This document shows positions 54,505-63,678 of a DNA stretch of 64,000 nucleotides, in pieces (the stretch's first letter is position 1; each line of letters starts with the position of its first letter). Source of the stretch: Saprospiraceae bacterium (GTDB taxonomy: Bacteria; Bacteroidota; Bacteroidia; Chitinophagales; Saprospiraceae); NCBI GenBank assembly GCA_020628645.1, contig JAHDES010000002.1, forward strand, positions 32,832-96,831. Direction: 5' to 3'. The notes under the pieces are model-generated. The model did no database searches. It was given only the letters and a program-made list of their open reading frames with translations, and was not told the DNA's origin. The translations under genes and the position numbers were made by a program.

Positions 54505-54849
54505 TTAGGAAGTGGAATAGACTTCTTTCAACTCATCGACGGTAATGTCCAAATGAGAAGATTCATAGGTGCAATCACCATTTTTGATTAACAAAATTTG
54601 TGGAGATTCGTGGTGCACATCAAAAGTGTCGGCAATATAATTGGAAACAGAGCGATATCGGATGAGATCGAGGAAGTAGGCTTCCATTTCATTGTTGTTG
54701 AAATCCCAATTATCTTCAAGCCGCAATTTCGCTATACTACTAATAGGACAACGAGTGCTGTGCTTGAAGATAACACAAGGTATTTCGTTTGATCGTTCTT
54801 TAATCGCTTCAATTTCATTTTCAGAAGCGACCGAAATCCAATTTATCAT
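54505..54849 (-). CDS. ytxJ: YtxJ-like bacillithiol-system redox protein
   Basis: A 114-aa thioredoxin-fold protein with a single active-site Cys in FKHSTRCPISSIAK (Cys34), as in the YtxJ/general stress protein family tied to bacillithiol in Firmicutes and Bacteroidota. The ESPQILLIKNGDCTYESSH stretch is the cis-Pro region. It reduces or protects protein-bacillithiol mixed disulfides by analogy. The gene starts 15 bp after a 55-aa lipoprotein gene on the same strand, probably co-transcribed. Confidence 0.88.
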   Translation of the reverse strand: MINWISVASENEIEAIKERSNEIPCVIFKHSTRCPISSIAKLRLEDNWDFNNNEMEAYFLDLIRYRSVSNYIADTFDVHHESPQILLIKNGDCTYESSHLDITVDELKEVYSTS

Positions 54850-54864
54850 AAATGATAGAAGTCT

Positions 54865-55032
54865 TTATTCTTTAATTAAAATAGTTGGTACTACCTTAAC
54901 GACTTCAACAGCAGTTTTGTTTAGTGAAAAGTTGTTTGGACAGCCCATTCCTCGATTACATGAGGAAAGTGTCGCCATCAAGAACAAAAATGCAGCAAAT
55001 GGGATAATTTTTTTTAAACTTTTAGTAGTCAT
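54865..55032 (-). CDS. Small lipoprotein, 55 aa
   Basis: MTTKSLKKIIPFAAFLFLMATLSSC is a complete lipoprotein signal with the lipid Cys at 25. The remaining ~30 residues (NRGMGCPNNFSLNKTAVEVVKV...) carry a further Cys in GMGCPNN. Length and clear lipobox support it despite its size. It is 15 bp upstream of ytxJ. Function unknown; a second Cys next to a thiol-redox gene is suggestive but not proof. Confidence 0.75.
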   Translation of the reverse strand: MTTKSLKKIIPFAAFLFLMATLSSCNRGMGCPNNFSLNKTAVEVVKVVPTILIKE

Positions 55033-55316
55033 TTTAAATAAGGGTTTTAAAGTCTAAGACGGATATGTGTGAAATTTATAATGTGTCTCTTGTATAATGT
55101 ATTTTATCAAAAAAGATACAATTCTAATAAAAATTTAAATAAAAATCAAAATGAAAAGTTTTGAAGTTCATTTAATTTAACGCTTGTTAATTGCTTTTGA
55201 TAACGTGTGGTAAAGTTAGAATAGTATAAAAAAAACAATTCCTTTTGATACTTTTTACCATATTTGCCAAAAATAACGTTTCATTAAGAGATACTCACGT
55301 ATAATTTAAAAAATTC

Positions 55317-56678
55317 ATGCGAATACACTTAATTGCGGTAGGAGGAGCAGTAATGCACAACATCGCTATTGCTTTATACAACAATCATCATACCGTTACG
55401 GGTTCTGATGATGAAATTTACGACCCTTCTCGTAGCCGATTACAAAAATATGACTTATTGCCCCAAAAAATGGGATGGGATGCCAATCGGATTACAAAAG
55501 AAATTGATTTGGTGATTCTTGGAATGCACGCTCGAAAAGATAATCCTGAATTGGCAAGAGCCATTGAATTGGAAATACCTGTGCTATCTTTCCCTGAATA
55601 CATTTATCAACATGCCAAAGATAAAACACGGGTAGTCGTAGGAGGTAGTCATGGTAAAACGACCACTACGGCTATGATAATGCATGTGTTGAGGGAGTTG
55701 AATTATGATTTTGATTATGCAGTGGGGGCACAATTAGATGGTTTTGAAACGATGGTTCGATTTTCGGATGCGCCGATTATGGTTATTGAAGGTGATGAAT
55801 ACTTGTCTTCTCCGATTGATCGACGACCAAAGTTTTTTCATTATCAACCTGATATTGCCATTTTAACTGGAATTGCTTGGGATCATATTAATGTTTTTCC
55901 CACCTTTGAAAATTACCTGTCCCAATTTGAGCAATTTATTACCAATTTAAGACAGAATACCCATCTATTTTATTTTGGAGAAGATGAACATATTCAAACT
56001 GTTTTAGATCAAAAGGAAGTAAAAACAACTGCATCCTCCTACTTTGGTTTTGATTTTAAAGTAGAAAATAATCAAACCTATTTGTTAATTGAAGAGGAAT
56101 CTGTTCCTATACAAATATTCGGAGCGCATAATATCCAAAATCTAAATGCAGCTTTTTTAGCTTGCCAGCAAATTGGTGTTTCAAAAAAGGATTTTTTCAA
56201 AGTCATTCAATCCTTTAGTGGAGCAGCAAAACGTTTAGAAACTTTATATGAATCGAAAGAGCTAACAATTTTCCAAGATTTCGCGCATGCTCCGTCCAAA
56301 GTTAAAGCCACAACTAAGGCGGTTCGTACACGATTTCCAGAAGAGAAAATTACAGCTTGTTTCGAGTTGCATACTTTTAGTAGTTTGAATAAGGAATTCT
56401 TACCACACTATCAACATAGTTTACAAGCAGCCGATCAAGCCATTGTGTACTATAGTGAACATACCTTAAAAATCAAACGCTTGCCCTTTATTTCAAAAGC
56501 AGACATCGCGCATCATTTCGATCATCCTAATTTGGTGATCTTATCAGATGAAACGAATTTTCAGGACTATCTTTTGGAACATTTTGACCCAAATGGCGTG
56601 CTATTACTAATGAGTTCTGGGAAATTTGGAGGTACTAATCTGAAAGAGTTGGTAGAGAAACTTACCTACAATCTGTAA
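55317..56678 (+). CDS. mpl: UDP-MurNAc:L-Ala-gamma-D-Glu-meso-DAP ligase (Mpl)
   Basis: A 453-aa Mur-ligase-family enzyme used in murein peptide recycling. Evidence: N-terminal Rossmann part IHLIAVGGAVMHNIA, ATP P-loop GGSHGKTTTTAM (~109-120), IEGDEYLSSPIDRRPKF typical of Mpl rather than MurC, the HINVFPTFENY segment, and DFAHAPSKVKAT in the third domain. It links the recycled tripeptide to UDP-MurNAc in the cytoplasm. Start ATG at 55317. The 284 bp upstream is A/T-rich without an ORF. Confidence 0.94.
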   Translation: MRIHLIAVGGAVMHNIAIALYNNHHTVTGSDDEIYDPSRSRLQKYDLLPQKMGWDANRITKEIDLVILGMHARKDNPELARAIELEIPVLSFPEYIYQHAKDKTRVVVGGSHGKTTTTAMIMHVLRELNYDFDYAVGAQLDGFETMVRFSDAPIMVIEGDEYLSSPIDRRPKFFHYQPDIAILTGIAWDHINVFPTFENYLSQFEQFITNLRQNTHLFYFGEDEHIQTVLDQKEVKTTASSYFGFDFKVENNQTYLLIEEESVPIQIFGAHNIQNLNAAFLACQQIGVSKKDFFKVIQSFSGAAKRLETLYESKELTIFQDFAHAPSKVKATTKAVRTRFPEEKITACFELHTFSSLNKEFLPHYQHSLQAADQAIVYYSEHTLKIKRLPFISKADIAHHFDHPNLVILSDETNFQDYLLEHFDPNGVLLLMSSGKFGGTNLKELVEKLTYNL

Positions 56679-56836
56679 TAAATGGAAAAAGATTACGACT
56701 AAATCACAGAGATTGTTTTATCACATTCATGCCTTTATGGTACTCGTAAAATTAATTTGAAATGACGAAAGACTAAACAGTTGAAAATTCAATCTGTCTA
56801 AAGTCTTATGTCAAAGAGTCTAAAGTCTCTAAATAA

Positions 56837-57754
56837 ATGAACTATTACTTTCGATTACAATATCGGTTGCTACTTCGACAGATTGCAGCTTTTGGATTTT
56901 ATCCTTGGCTTGGCATCTTACTAGCTATGCTAGGCTTTTTCGTATTTACTTTCCTGTTATTTTATAAAATTGATTTTGCAGAATATATCTATGCAGCGAT
57001 AGCATTATTTTATGTCGGAAATTTAAGTGGACAAAAGAGAAATGAACTATTACAATTGAATTTTTCAGAAGCGAATTATCGGAATATTAGGTTGATAGAA
57101 AATGGGTTAGTGACAGTACCATTTTTAGTAGGCTTATTTTGGAATAAGGCTTTTTTAGTTACGGTACTCTTACTAGGATTCAGTTTTGCTTTAGCGTTTT
57201 ATCAACAAAAGAATCGTTTCAATTGGGCTTTCCCTACGCCTTTTTATCGCCATCCTTTTGAATATTTGGTAGGATTTCGACGATTCTTTTGGATCGTTGT
57301 TTTGGCGTATGTGATCTTAATAATTGGAATTATAGTGGACAATTATAATTTGGGAATGTTTTGCATTTTTGTGTTGATTTTATTGAGTATGGGCTTTCAT
57401 TTTGCGCCAGAAGGACAGTATCATGTTTGGATTTTCAAGCATTCACCGAAAGCTTTTTTAGGGTATAAACTTAAAATTGGATTGCTTTATCTGATTTTGT
57501 TCTGTTTACCTGCGGTACTAATTCTAGGAATTTACGAACCATCAAAATTCTATTTTCCATTCATATTAATTAGTTTAGGATTGATTTATTTGTCGGCTTT
57601 TATACTGGCGAAGTATGCTTCTTTTCCAAATGAAATGGGCTTGATTCCTACTTTTTTATTTGTATTTGGAATTTGGATGCCACCTTTGATTTTAGTTAGT
57701 ATTCCTATTTTTTATCGACAAGCTTTGAAAAAATTAAATCCCATTTTAGCATGA
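56837..57754 (+). CDS. ABC exporter membrane protein, 305 aa
   Basis: A protein with about eight to nine hydrophobic segments and no signal peptide. I do not recognise a family motif. Its stop codon overlaps the start of an ABC ATPase gene by 4 bp (TGA/ATG overlap), so it is almost certainly the permease partner of that ATPase. It contains FPTPFYRHPFEYLVGFRRFFW and the aromatic YYFRLQYRLLLRQIAAFGFYPW start. Direction and substrate unknown. Confidence 0.8.
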   Translation: MNYYFRLQYRLLLRQIAAFGFYPWLGILLAMLGFFVFTFLLFYKIDFAEYIYAAIALFYVGNLSGQKRNELLQLNFSEANYRNIRLIENGLVTVPFLVGLFWNKAFLVTVLLLGFSFALAFYQQKNRFNWAFPTPFYRHPFEYLVGFRRFFWIVVLAYVILIIGIIVDNYNLGMFCIFVLILLSMGFHFAPEGQYHVWIFKHSPKAFLGYKLKIGLLYLILFCLPAVLILGIYEPSKFYFPFILISLGLIYLSAFILAKYASFPNEMGLIPTFLFVFGIWMPPLILVSIPIFYRQALKKLNPILA

Positions 57755-58437
57755 TTTCCATTTACAATCTAGCAAAGCAATACGGCTCAAAAAAGGTCTT
57801 GAAAGGGATTACTTTTTCCTTACAAAAAGGAAAAGTCTATGGCTTAGTAGGTGCAAACGGTGCTGGAAAAACGACTTTGTTTAAATGTATCGCAGGATTA
57901 GAAAACTTTGATGGAGAATTAAAAAGTGAGTTGCCAGATTTAAAAAATCAATTGGGTTTTTTACAAACTGATCCTTATTTTTTCCCCAGAATTACAGGTC
58001 GAGAATATCTTCAATTATTTTGTAATGCACGACAAGTACCTTTGGAAGATGTAGACGCCAAAAATATCTTTGATTTGCCTTTAGACCAATATGCGATTAC
58101 GTATTCAACAGGGATGAAAAAGAAATTGGCAATTTTAGCCATTTTATTACAGCAAAATGATTTTTTCATCTTAGATGAACCTTTCAATGGCGTTGATATA
58201 CAAAGCAATATCATCATCACTGAACTCATTCACCGCCTCAAACAACAAGGAAAAACGATTCTCATTTCTTCGCACATTTTTGCTACCTTAAAAGATACTT
58301 GTGATATGATTTATGTCTTAGAAAAAGGGATGATTTCAAAAGAAGTTGAACCCAATGAATATAATGCCTTGGAACAAGAAATGAATCAGGTAACAATCGG
58401 TGAGCAATTGGATATATTAGTAGGAAAAGATAAATAA
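57751..58437 (+). CDS. ABC transporter ATP-binding protein
   Basis: A 228-aa ATPase with Walker A GANGAGKTT (~35-43), signature YSTGMKKKLAI (SxGM type), Walker B FFILDEPFNGVD, and an SSHIF H-loop. There is no Q-loop abnormality that I can see. It overlaps the membrane-protein gene by 4 bp and is followed by a terminator that starts inside its stop region. Confidence 0.93.
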   Translation: MISIYNLAKQYGSKKVLKGITFSLQKGKVYGLVGANGAGKTTLFKCIAGLENFDGELKSELPDLKNQLGFLQTDPYFFPRITGREYLQLFCNARQVPLEDVDAKNIFDLPLDQYAITYSTGMKKKLAILAILLQQNDFFILDEPFNGVDIQSNIIITELIHRLKQQGKTILISSHIFATLKDTCDMIYVLEKGMISKEVEPNEYNALEQEMNQVTIGEQLDILVGKDK

Positions 58438-58471
58438 GCACAAATTCTCATTGAAAAGAACTTGTGCTTAT
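58434..58471. terminator. Bidirectional terminator
   Basis: ATAAGCACAA (58434-58443) pairs with TTGTGCTTAT (58462-58471); a second inner pair TTCT/AGAA extends it. It overlaps the stop codon of the ABC gene and lies 11 bp from the stop of the convergent SnoaL-like gene. Confidence 0.7.
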
Positions 58472-58481
58472 CAGAAGGTAA

Positions 58482-58850
58482 TTAACCGATCGGATAAAAG
58501 AATTGTTCAGAAACGATTTTACCATTTTCTACTCGAAAAACTGCGACTTCTTCATCCACTTTACGAGCTTGTCCTTTCATGGTAATATCCATTTTCATAG
58601 AAGCAGTAAAATGATTTCCTGCAACGATAGGGCCTTCGATTTCTACGCCATGAAATTCTTCCACCATTTGATTCCAATGTTCTGCTTTCTGATTAATGGC
58701 TTCCATTCCTTCTACTTTAGGCGGAAATCCTTGTGCGCCTTCCATTTCAAGACTCACACAATTGGTATCATATAATTCAGCTTGTGCTTTATCCCATTGA
58801 CCAGTTCGGCAATATTCGGCCCATTTGTTGGCGATTTCTTGTGTTGACAT
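58482..58850 (-). CDS. SnoaL-like (NTF2-fold) protein
   Basis: A 122-aa cone-shaped alpha/beta domain: MSTQEIANKWAEYCRTGQWDKAQAELYDTNCVSLEMEG, then AINQKAEHWNQMVEEFHGVEIEGPIVAGNHFTASMKMDITMKG and a final VEEVAVFRVENGKIVSEQFFYP pattern. This layout fits the SnoaL-like polyketide-cyclase superfamily, which spans many small-molecule and unknown roles. Start chosen at 58850; the in-frame extension to 59003 encodes a low-complexity stretch. Confidence 0.82.
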   Translation of the reverse strand: MSTQEIANKWAEYCRTGQWDKAQAELYDTNCVSLEMEGAQGFPPKVEGMEAINQKAEHWNQMVEEFHGVEIEGPIVAGNHFTASMKMDITMKGQARKVDEEVAVFRVENGKIVSEQFFYPIG

Positions 58851-59042
58851 AATTGATTGTTTTATAGTTTGAAAATTAAGTTCTACTGTAAATATAAAGT
58901 AGTTAAAGGGTATAAAAAAGAGTAATAAAAAATACAAATTATAAACTTGACCAATTATGTATAGTTTTAGACGAATCGACTTTTTAAATAGATAAATAAT
59001 CATACATCTTGACGATTATTGCTGTATCTTGAAAAGATAAAT

Positions 59043-59147
59043 TATACCGTTTTGACAAAATCCTCGTATATAATTTATGATTTTGTCAAAGCGGCATTAT
59101 ACGCGTCTAAGGTGTGATTTACGAAATCACTTATTAAATTGCGTATT
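59043..59147 (-). repeat. Intergenic repeat family B, copy 4 (inverted)
   Basis: The reverse complement reads AATACGCAATTTAATAAG to ACGGTATA. The hairpin GTGATTT-CGT-AAATCAC is kept; the long stem is CCGCTTTGACAAAATC/GATTTTGTCAAAACGG, where the tenth pair (A-T elsewhere) is C-G. It occupies most of the 323-bp gap and ends 26 bp before the start of the 59174 gene; the remainder of the gap holds nothing else I can support. Confidence 0.85.
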
Positions 59148-59173
59148 ATTATTTAAACGAAATAAAAAAAGCT

Positions 59174-59629
59174 ATGAAATCATCTAATGTATCGCCAGTA
59201 TTAGAATATCAATTTGAAGATCATAAACTACAATTGAGAACTATAATCGTTGGTAATTTTTTAATGTTTATGGTTATTTTTTTGAGTGATGTGCAAAACA
59301 TTTCGAATAATCCTTTTGCTTTTTTCTGTTTAATTTCTGGATTACTCATCTTAATTGTAAATCGCTTTTATGATTGGAGAAATTTTACCATTAATTTATT
59401 ACTGACCATAACGTATAGTTTAATATTTCTGTATGAATTGGTTCTTTTTGGTATACCTGACCCAATAATTGAATATGAACGGTCATTATCTAAGGGAATT
59501 TTATTGAGACTTTTTTTATATGCCGTTCCTTATATCTACACGCTACTAAGGATTTTTTTAGTAATTCCCTTAATACGAATTTGTAGAACGTCGTATAAAT
59601 TAAAGAAAACGACCTATAATAAAGTATAG
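59174..59629 (+). CDS. Hypothetical membrane protein, 151 aa
   Basis: Four hydrophobic segments lie at about 24-42, 50-64, 74-92 and 108-132, with short basic C-terminal KLKKTTYNKV. No family recognised. The gene sits directly downstream of repeat B copy 4, in the opposite sense to that copy, and is closed by a terminator overlapping its stop codon. Function unknown. Confidence 0.65.
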   Translation: MKSSNVSPVLEYQFEDHKLQLRTIIVGNFLMFMVIFLSDVQNISNNPFAFFCLISGLLILIVNRFYDWRNFTINLLLTITYSLIFLYELVLFGIPDPIIEYERSLSKGILLRLFLYAVPYIYTLLRIFLVIPLIRICRTSYKLKKTTYNKV

Positions 59630-59634
59630 GTCGT
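59609..59634. terminator. Terminator overlapping the stop codon of the 151-aa membrane protein
   Basis: ACGACCTATA (59609-59618) pairs with TATAGGTCGT (59625-59634), a perfect 10-bp stem with a 6-nt loop that contains the final codons. The 5' side is A-rich, so it would also end transcripts from the convergent RNA ligase gene. Confidence 0.6.
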
Positions 59635-59674
59635 CATAATAAATCTGCAATTGAATTTTGGTACGGTTTTTTTA

Positions 59675-60682
59675 TCAAAACAACTGTTTCACTACCTTAT
59701 CTCGAACGATTTGCGCACTCACTTTAGATAAAGATTTCGTCACGAGTTTTCGATCTTTCTTCTCTAATTCCTCCATTCGTTCACGATAATCTTTCATGAA
59801 ATCTTCGATGATGTCTTTATTGAATAGACCAAGTACTTTACCAAAATCTTTATCGGTAGTTTCACCAAATTTACTCAATACATTATTCAAGCGGTTGCGC
59901 GTCGCGTAAGTCGCTAAAGCCTCTTGAAGAAGGACAACTTTTTCAGGTAAAGGCGCTGCTTTTTTGATTGTTTTACTAAAACGAAGATTCTCTGACCACT
60001 TTTCATTTTTGTTTTTCAAAATCACACGAACGCCATTGTTGAAATACACATTTTTAATCGGTCGAATAATGACGCCTTCACAGATATTAGGACTAATTGG
60101 AGGTAAGCCCAATTCAGCAGGTAAAGTCGAATCAAACTCATTTGAGTGTGCCATACAATCTTCTAAACCACCTTTGAAAAGCGTTTTAGCATAGAATAAA
60201 TTCGCTTGTTCAAATAATGAATTTGCATCTTCAACATCCACATAATGTTCACCATTTACTAAAATATCAAACGCGAAAAAATGATTAGCTGGACTGTAGA
60301 AAATTCCTTTTTGTACCTTGATGGCTCCAGGTACTGCTTTTATTGCCTTATGCGCATAACTACCTCCAATCACTTCTCCAAAAATAGTCATCTGAGAGAG
60401 ATCATTGTAGATTTCCCCAAGCGCCTTCCAAAGCATTTGAAAGGCGGCATAATTTTGTTCCAAGAGCAATTGATGATTATAAAATTTTTCATCTGCTGCT
60501 AGCGAAGAAGTTCGTTTACCAGCAGTAAATTGAGTGCCATCTTGCGTGAAAAAACTCAAGTTAGAGCCATGTACTTTCTCTTGTACAATAAAAGTGTCAT
60601 TACCATATCCGTGTGTATGAATTCGATCAATGAATTCCTTTCTGTAGGTATTTTCGATGGAGTTATACTTTTTGAACATCAT
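59675..60682 (-). CDS. T4 Rnl2-type RNA ligase
   Basis: A 335-aa ATP-dependent RNA ligase closely patterned on bacteriophage T4 RNA ligase 2 (334 aa). The N-terminus MFKKYNSIENTYRKEFIDRI matches the T4 start. Nucleotidyltransferase motif I is EKVHGSN (Lys36 as the AMP acceptor), IFGEVIGG (100-107) is motif III, EGVIIRP (202-208) motif IV and KNKNEKW (223-229) motif V. The C-terminal RNRLNNVLSKFGE...DFGKVLGL parallels the T4 Rnl2 C-terminal domain. Such ligases seal 3'-OH/5'-P nicks in duplex RNA. Neither a PNKP nor a tRNA-nuclease partner is adjacent. Confidence 0.93.
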   Translation of the reverse strand: MMFKKYNSIENTYRKEFIDRIHTHGYGNDTFIVQEKVHGSNLSFFTQDGTQFTAGKRTSSLAADEKFYNHQLLLEQNYAAFQMLWKALGEIYNDLSQMTIFGEVIGGSYAHKAIKAVPGAIKVQKGIFYSPANHFFAFDILVNGEHYVDVEDANSLFEQANLFYAKTLFKGGLEDCMAHSNEFDSTLPAELGLPPISPNICEGVIIRPIKNVYFNNGVRVILKNKNEKWSENLRFSKTIKKAAPLPEKVVLLQEALATYATRNRLNNVLSKFGETTDKDFGKVLGLFNKDIIEDFMKDYRERMEELEKKDRKLVTKSLSKVSAQIVRDKVVKQLF

Positions 60683-60748
60683 TTTCTATTTTTAGACCGT
60701 GAAATACTACCTAATTTTAGGTCAAATAGTTCCATCTCATTAGAAAAA

Positions 60749-63667
60749 ATGAAAAAACCTTTTAAAATGAATCAATTTCGTGCCACTTTATATTGCTTAT
60801 TTATTTCAATTTCATTCACTTTTGCCCAAGCACCACAAAATAATCCCATCCCTCCCACACCTGCACAAGCGCGGATGGAGGCGCATCAACAAAGGATGAA
60901 TCTAAAGGAAAAATCTTTAGTCAATGCCATTGAATTTGAAAATGTAGGACCTACCGTTTTTAGTGGTAGAGTAGTGGACGTAGCGGTTTATGAAAAAGAC
61001 CCTTCCCATTTTTATGTGGCGTATGCGTCTGGTGGTTTATGGAAAACCGAAAGTAATGGGACTTCATTTACCTCTTTATTTGATAAAGAGGCGGTGATGA
61101 CCTTAGGAGCAGTGGCAGTCAATTGGCAAGATAGTGTAATTTGGATCGGAACAGGTGAAGTCAATTCAAGTCGTTCATCTTATTCTGGCGTTGGAATCTA
61201 TAAAAGTACAGATGGTGGAAAGACGTGGCAGCATAAAGGTTTAGGAGAAACGCACCATATTGGACGAATTGTTTTACATCCAAATGATCCAAATACAGCA
61301 TGGGTGGCAGCACTAGGACATTTATATTCTCCAAATGCGGAACGTGGTATTTATAAAACAACAGATGGAGGCGATACTTGGACTAAGACTCTTTTTGTCA
61401 ATGATAATTCGGGTGCAGTAGACTTGATTTTAGATGCGCAAAATTCAAATGTGTTATATGCAGCTACTTGGCATCGAGAACGTAGAGCATGGAATTTTGT
61501 AGAATCAGGAGAAGGATCGGGCATTTATAAAAGTACAGATGGCGGTGATACTTGGAATAAAGTCTCCACAAAAGAAAGCGGTTTTCCAATAGGGGAAGGC
61601 GCAGGTAGAATTGGAATCAGTATGCATCAAACGAATGGAAAAACAACACTTTATGCCATTTTAGATAATTATTTTCGTCGTCCTAAAAAAGAAGAAGCAA
61701 AAGGGGATGGGTTGACCAAAGATGCGCTTCGCGCCATGACCAAAACTTCCTTTTTAGCTTTAAATGATAAAAAAATTGGTGGCTACCTCAAAAAGAATGG
61801 TTTTCCAGAGAAATACTCCGTTGAAAAAGTACGGAAAATGATTTCCTCCGACGAAATAACGCCTGCTTCCTTGGTAGAATATCTAGAAGATGCCAATTCC
61901 TTATTGTTTGATACGCCTGTGATTGGGGCAGAGATTTACCGCTCCGATGATGAAGGAAAAACATGGGCTAAAACCCATGATGATTATCTGGATAATGTCT
62001 ACAATTCCTATGGTTACTATTTTGGGACCATACGTGTTTCTCCGCATTCTGCGGATAAAATTTACTTTGCTGGTGTACCCGTCATTCGTTCCGAAGATGG
62101 GGGAAAAACCTTTACCAATATCAATAAAGAAAACGTTCATGTCGATCATCACGCACTTTGGGCAAATCCTAATCGTGACGGTCACCTCATCCTTGGAAAT
62201 GATGGCGGAATCAATATATCCTATGATGATGGTGAATCTTGGATTAAATGTAATGTGCCTCCTGTAGGACAATTTTATGCGGTGGCGGTTGATATGGCAG
62301 AGCCTTACAATATTTATGGTGGCTTACAAGATAATGGCGTTTGGGTAGGCAGCAATCAATATCAAGAAGGAAGACGCTGGCACAATACAGGACAATATCC
62401 TTATAAAGAATTAATAGGTGGCGATGGGATGCAAATCGCTATTGATAATCGAGATAACAATACTGTTTATACGGGATTTCAATTTGGTTGGTATTTTAGA
62501 ATTAACAAAGCAACAGGAAAGCGAACTCTAATCAAACCTAAACATGAATTGGGCGAACGTCCGCTTCGTTTCAATTGGCAAACACCGATTCATTTGTCGA
62601 TTCATAATCAAGATATTTTGTATTTAGGAGCAAATAAATTGTATCGTTCGATGAAGCAAGGAAATGATTGGTCGGCAATTTCTGATGATCTAACTAAAGG
62701 TGGGCAAAAGGGAGATGTGCCTTATGGGACAATCACCACGATTGATGAATCGCCCTTTCAATTTGGAGAATTGTATGTAGGTACAGATGATGGATACATT
62801 TATCGGACAAAAGATGGTGGCACGAATTGGACACGAATCTCCGATAATTTACCCCAAGATTTATGGGTGACAACGGTCTATACTTCTAGACATACGAAAG
62901 GGGTGGTTTATGCAAGCTTGAATGGCTATCGTTGGGATGATTATACGGCTTATTTGTATAAATCTACCGACTATGGCGATACTTGGACAAAAATAGGTAC
63001 AGATATTCCTGCTGAACCTATCAATGTGGTCCATGAAGATCCAAAAAATGAACAACTCATTTATGTGGGAACAGATCATGGTTTGTATGTGTCTTTAGAT
63101 GGAGGAATAAGTTTTATGTTGATGGATAATGAATTACCTGCCGTAGCAGTACATGATGTCGTGGTTCATCCTCGTGATAATGATTTGGTAGTAGGGACAC
63201 ATGGTCGCTCTATTTATGTAGCAAATGTAGAACCCTTACAAGCGATGACTAGTGATTTATTGGCAAAACGATTACATGTTTTTGACGTTTCCCCTCAAAA
63301 ATACAATGGCAGTCAAGGAAAGAAACCGAATATTTGGGTGAAATCTTTTGATAATGAAATGGAAGTCGTTTTCTATTCTAATAATACGGGGCGTACGGAA
63401 TTTTCTATCCTAGGAGAAGACAATTTACAATTGTATCAAACGAGTTTTAATGCCAAAGAAGGACTGAATTTCCAGACCTACAATTTTGAAGTGAATTCTA
63501 ATGCTATTTCTAAGTATCAAAAGAGTTTACAAGCGCAAGCAGAGAAAGGTACAACTATAAAACTCAAAACTGCCGATGATGGAAAGCATTATTTGAAAAA
63601 AGGAAGTTATACCATTCGTATTAGTCAGAAAGGAGAGTCAGTGGAGACGAAATTGGTGGTGGAGTAG
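60749..63667 (+). CDS. Secreted BNR/Vps10-type beta-propeller glycosyl hydrolase-like protein
   Basis: The ATG at 60749 (972 aa) is preferred: MKKPFKMNQFRATLYCLFISISFTFAQ is a clean signal peptide, whereas the open frame upstream runs antisense to the RNA ligase gene. The body contains repeated YxSTDGGKTW-type Asp-box motifs (IYKSTDGGKTW, IYKTTDGGDTW, IYKSTDGGDTW, RSEDGGKTF, RTKDGGTNW, KSTDYGDTW), as in sortilin/Vps10 and BNR glycosidase-like propellers. A C-terminal segment with VVHEDPKNEQLIYVGTDHGLY and a final beta domain follows. The family has mixed, mostly unassigned activities. No signature of glycosidase catalysis is visible. Confidence 0.9.
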   Translation: MKKPFKMNQFRATLYCLFISISFTFAQAPQNNPIPPTPAQARMEAHQQRMNLKEKSLVNAIEFENVGPTVFSGRVVDVAVYEKDPSHFYVAYASGGLWKTESNGTSFTSLFDKEAVMTLGAVAVNWQDSVIWIGTGEVNSSRSSYSGVGIYKSTDGGKTWQHKGLGETHHIGRIVLHPNDPNTAWVAALGHLYSPNAERGIYKTTDGGDTWTKTLFVNDNSGAVDLILDAQNSNVLYAATWHRERRAWNFVESGEGSGIYKSTDGGDTWNKVSTKESGFPIGEGAGRIGISMHQTNGKTTLYAILDNYFRRPKKEEAKGDGLTKDALRAMTKTSFLALNDKKIGGYLKKNGFPEKYSVEKVRKMISSDEITPASLVEYLEDANSLLFDTPVIGAEIYRSDDEGKTWAKTHDDYLDNVYNSYGYYFGTIRVSPHSADKIYFAGVPVIRSEDGGKTFTNINKENVHVDHHALWANPNRDGHLILGNDGGINISYDDGESWIKCNVPPVGQFYAVAVDMAEPYNIYGGLQDNGVWVGSNQYQEGRRWHNTGQYPYKELIGGDGMQIAIDNRDNNTVYTGFQFGWYFRINKATGKRTLIKPKHELGERPLRFNWQTPIHLSIHNQDILYLGANKLYRSMKQGNDWSAISDDLTKGGQKGDVPYGTITTIDESPFQFGELYVGTDDGYIYRTKDGGTNWTRISDNLPQDLWVTTVYTSRHTKGVVYASLNGYRWDDYTAYLYKSTDYGDTWTKIGTDIPAEPINVVHEDPKNEQLIYVGTDHGLYVSLDGGISFMLMDNELPAVAVHDVVVHPRDNDLVVGTHGRSIYVANVEPLQAMTSDLLAKRLHVFDVSPQKYNGSQGKKPNIWVKSFDNEMEVVFYSNNTGRTEFSILGEDNLQLYQTSFNAKEGLNFQTYNFEVNSNAISKYQKSLQAQAEKGTTIKLKTADDGKHYLKKGSYTIRISQKGESVETKLVVE

Positions 63668-63678
63668 CTGTTTTTGGA

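Noticed and set aside
58851-59003. N-terminal extension of the SnoaL-like gene
   Set aside because: It codes for a low-complexity Leu/Phe/Tyr stretch, and the NTF2-fold domain begins at the ATG at 58850.
17881-59147. Family B repeats as a CRISPR array
   Set aside because: The copies are far apart, oriented both ways, and each is a single full element with inverted ends rather than short repeats with spacers.
60530-60748. Long N-terminal extension of the BNR-propeller gene
   Set aside because: This stretch is antisense to the RNA ligase gene and has no protein-like features; a signal peptide starts at the 60749 ATG.
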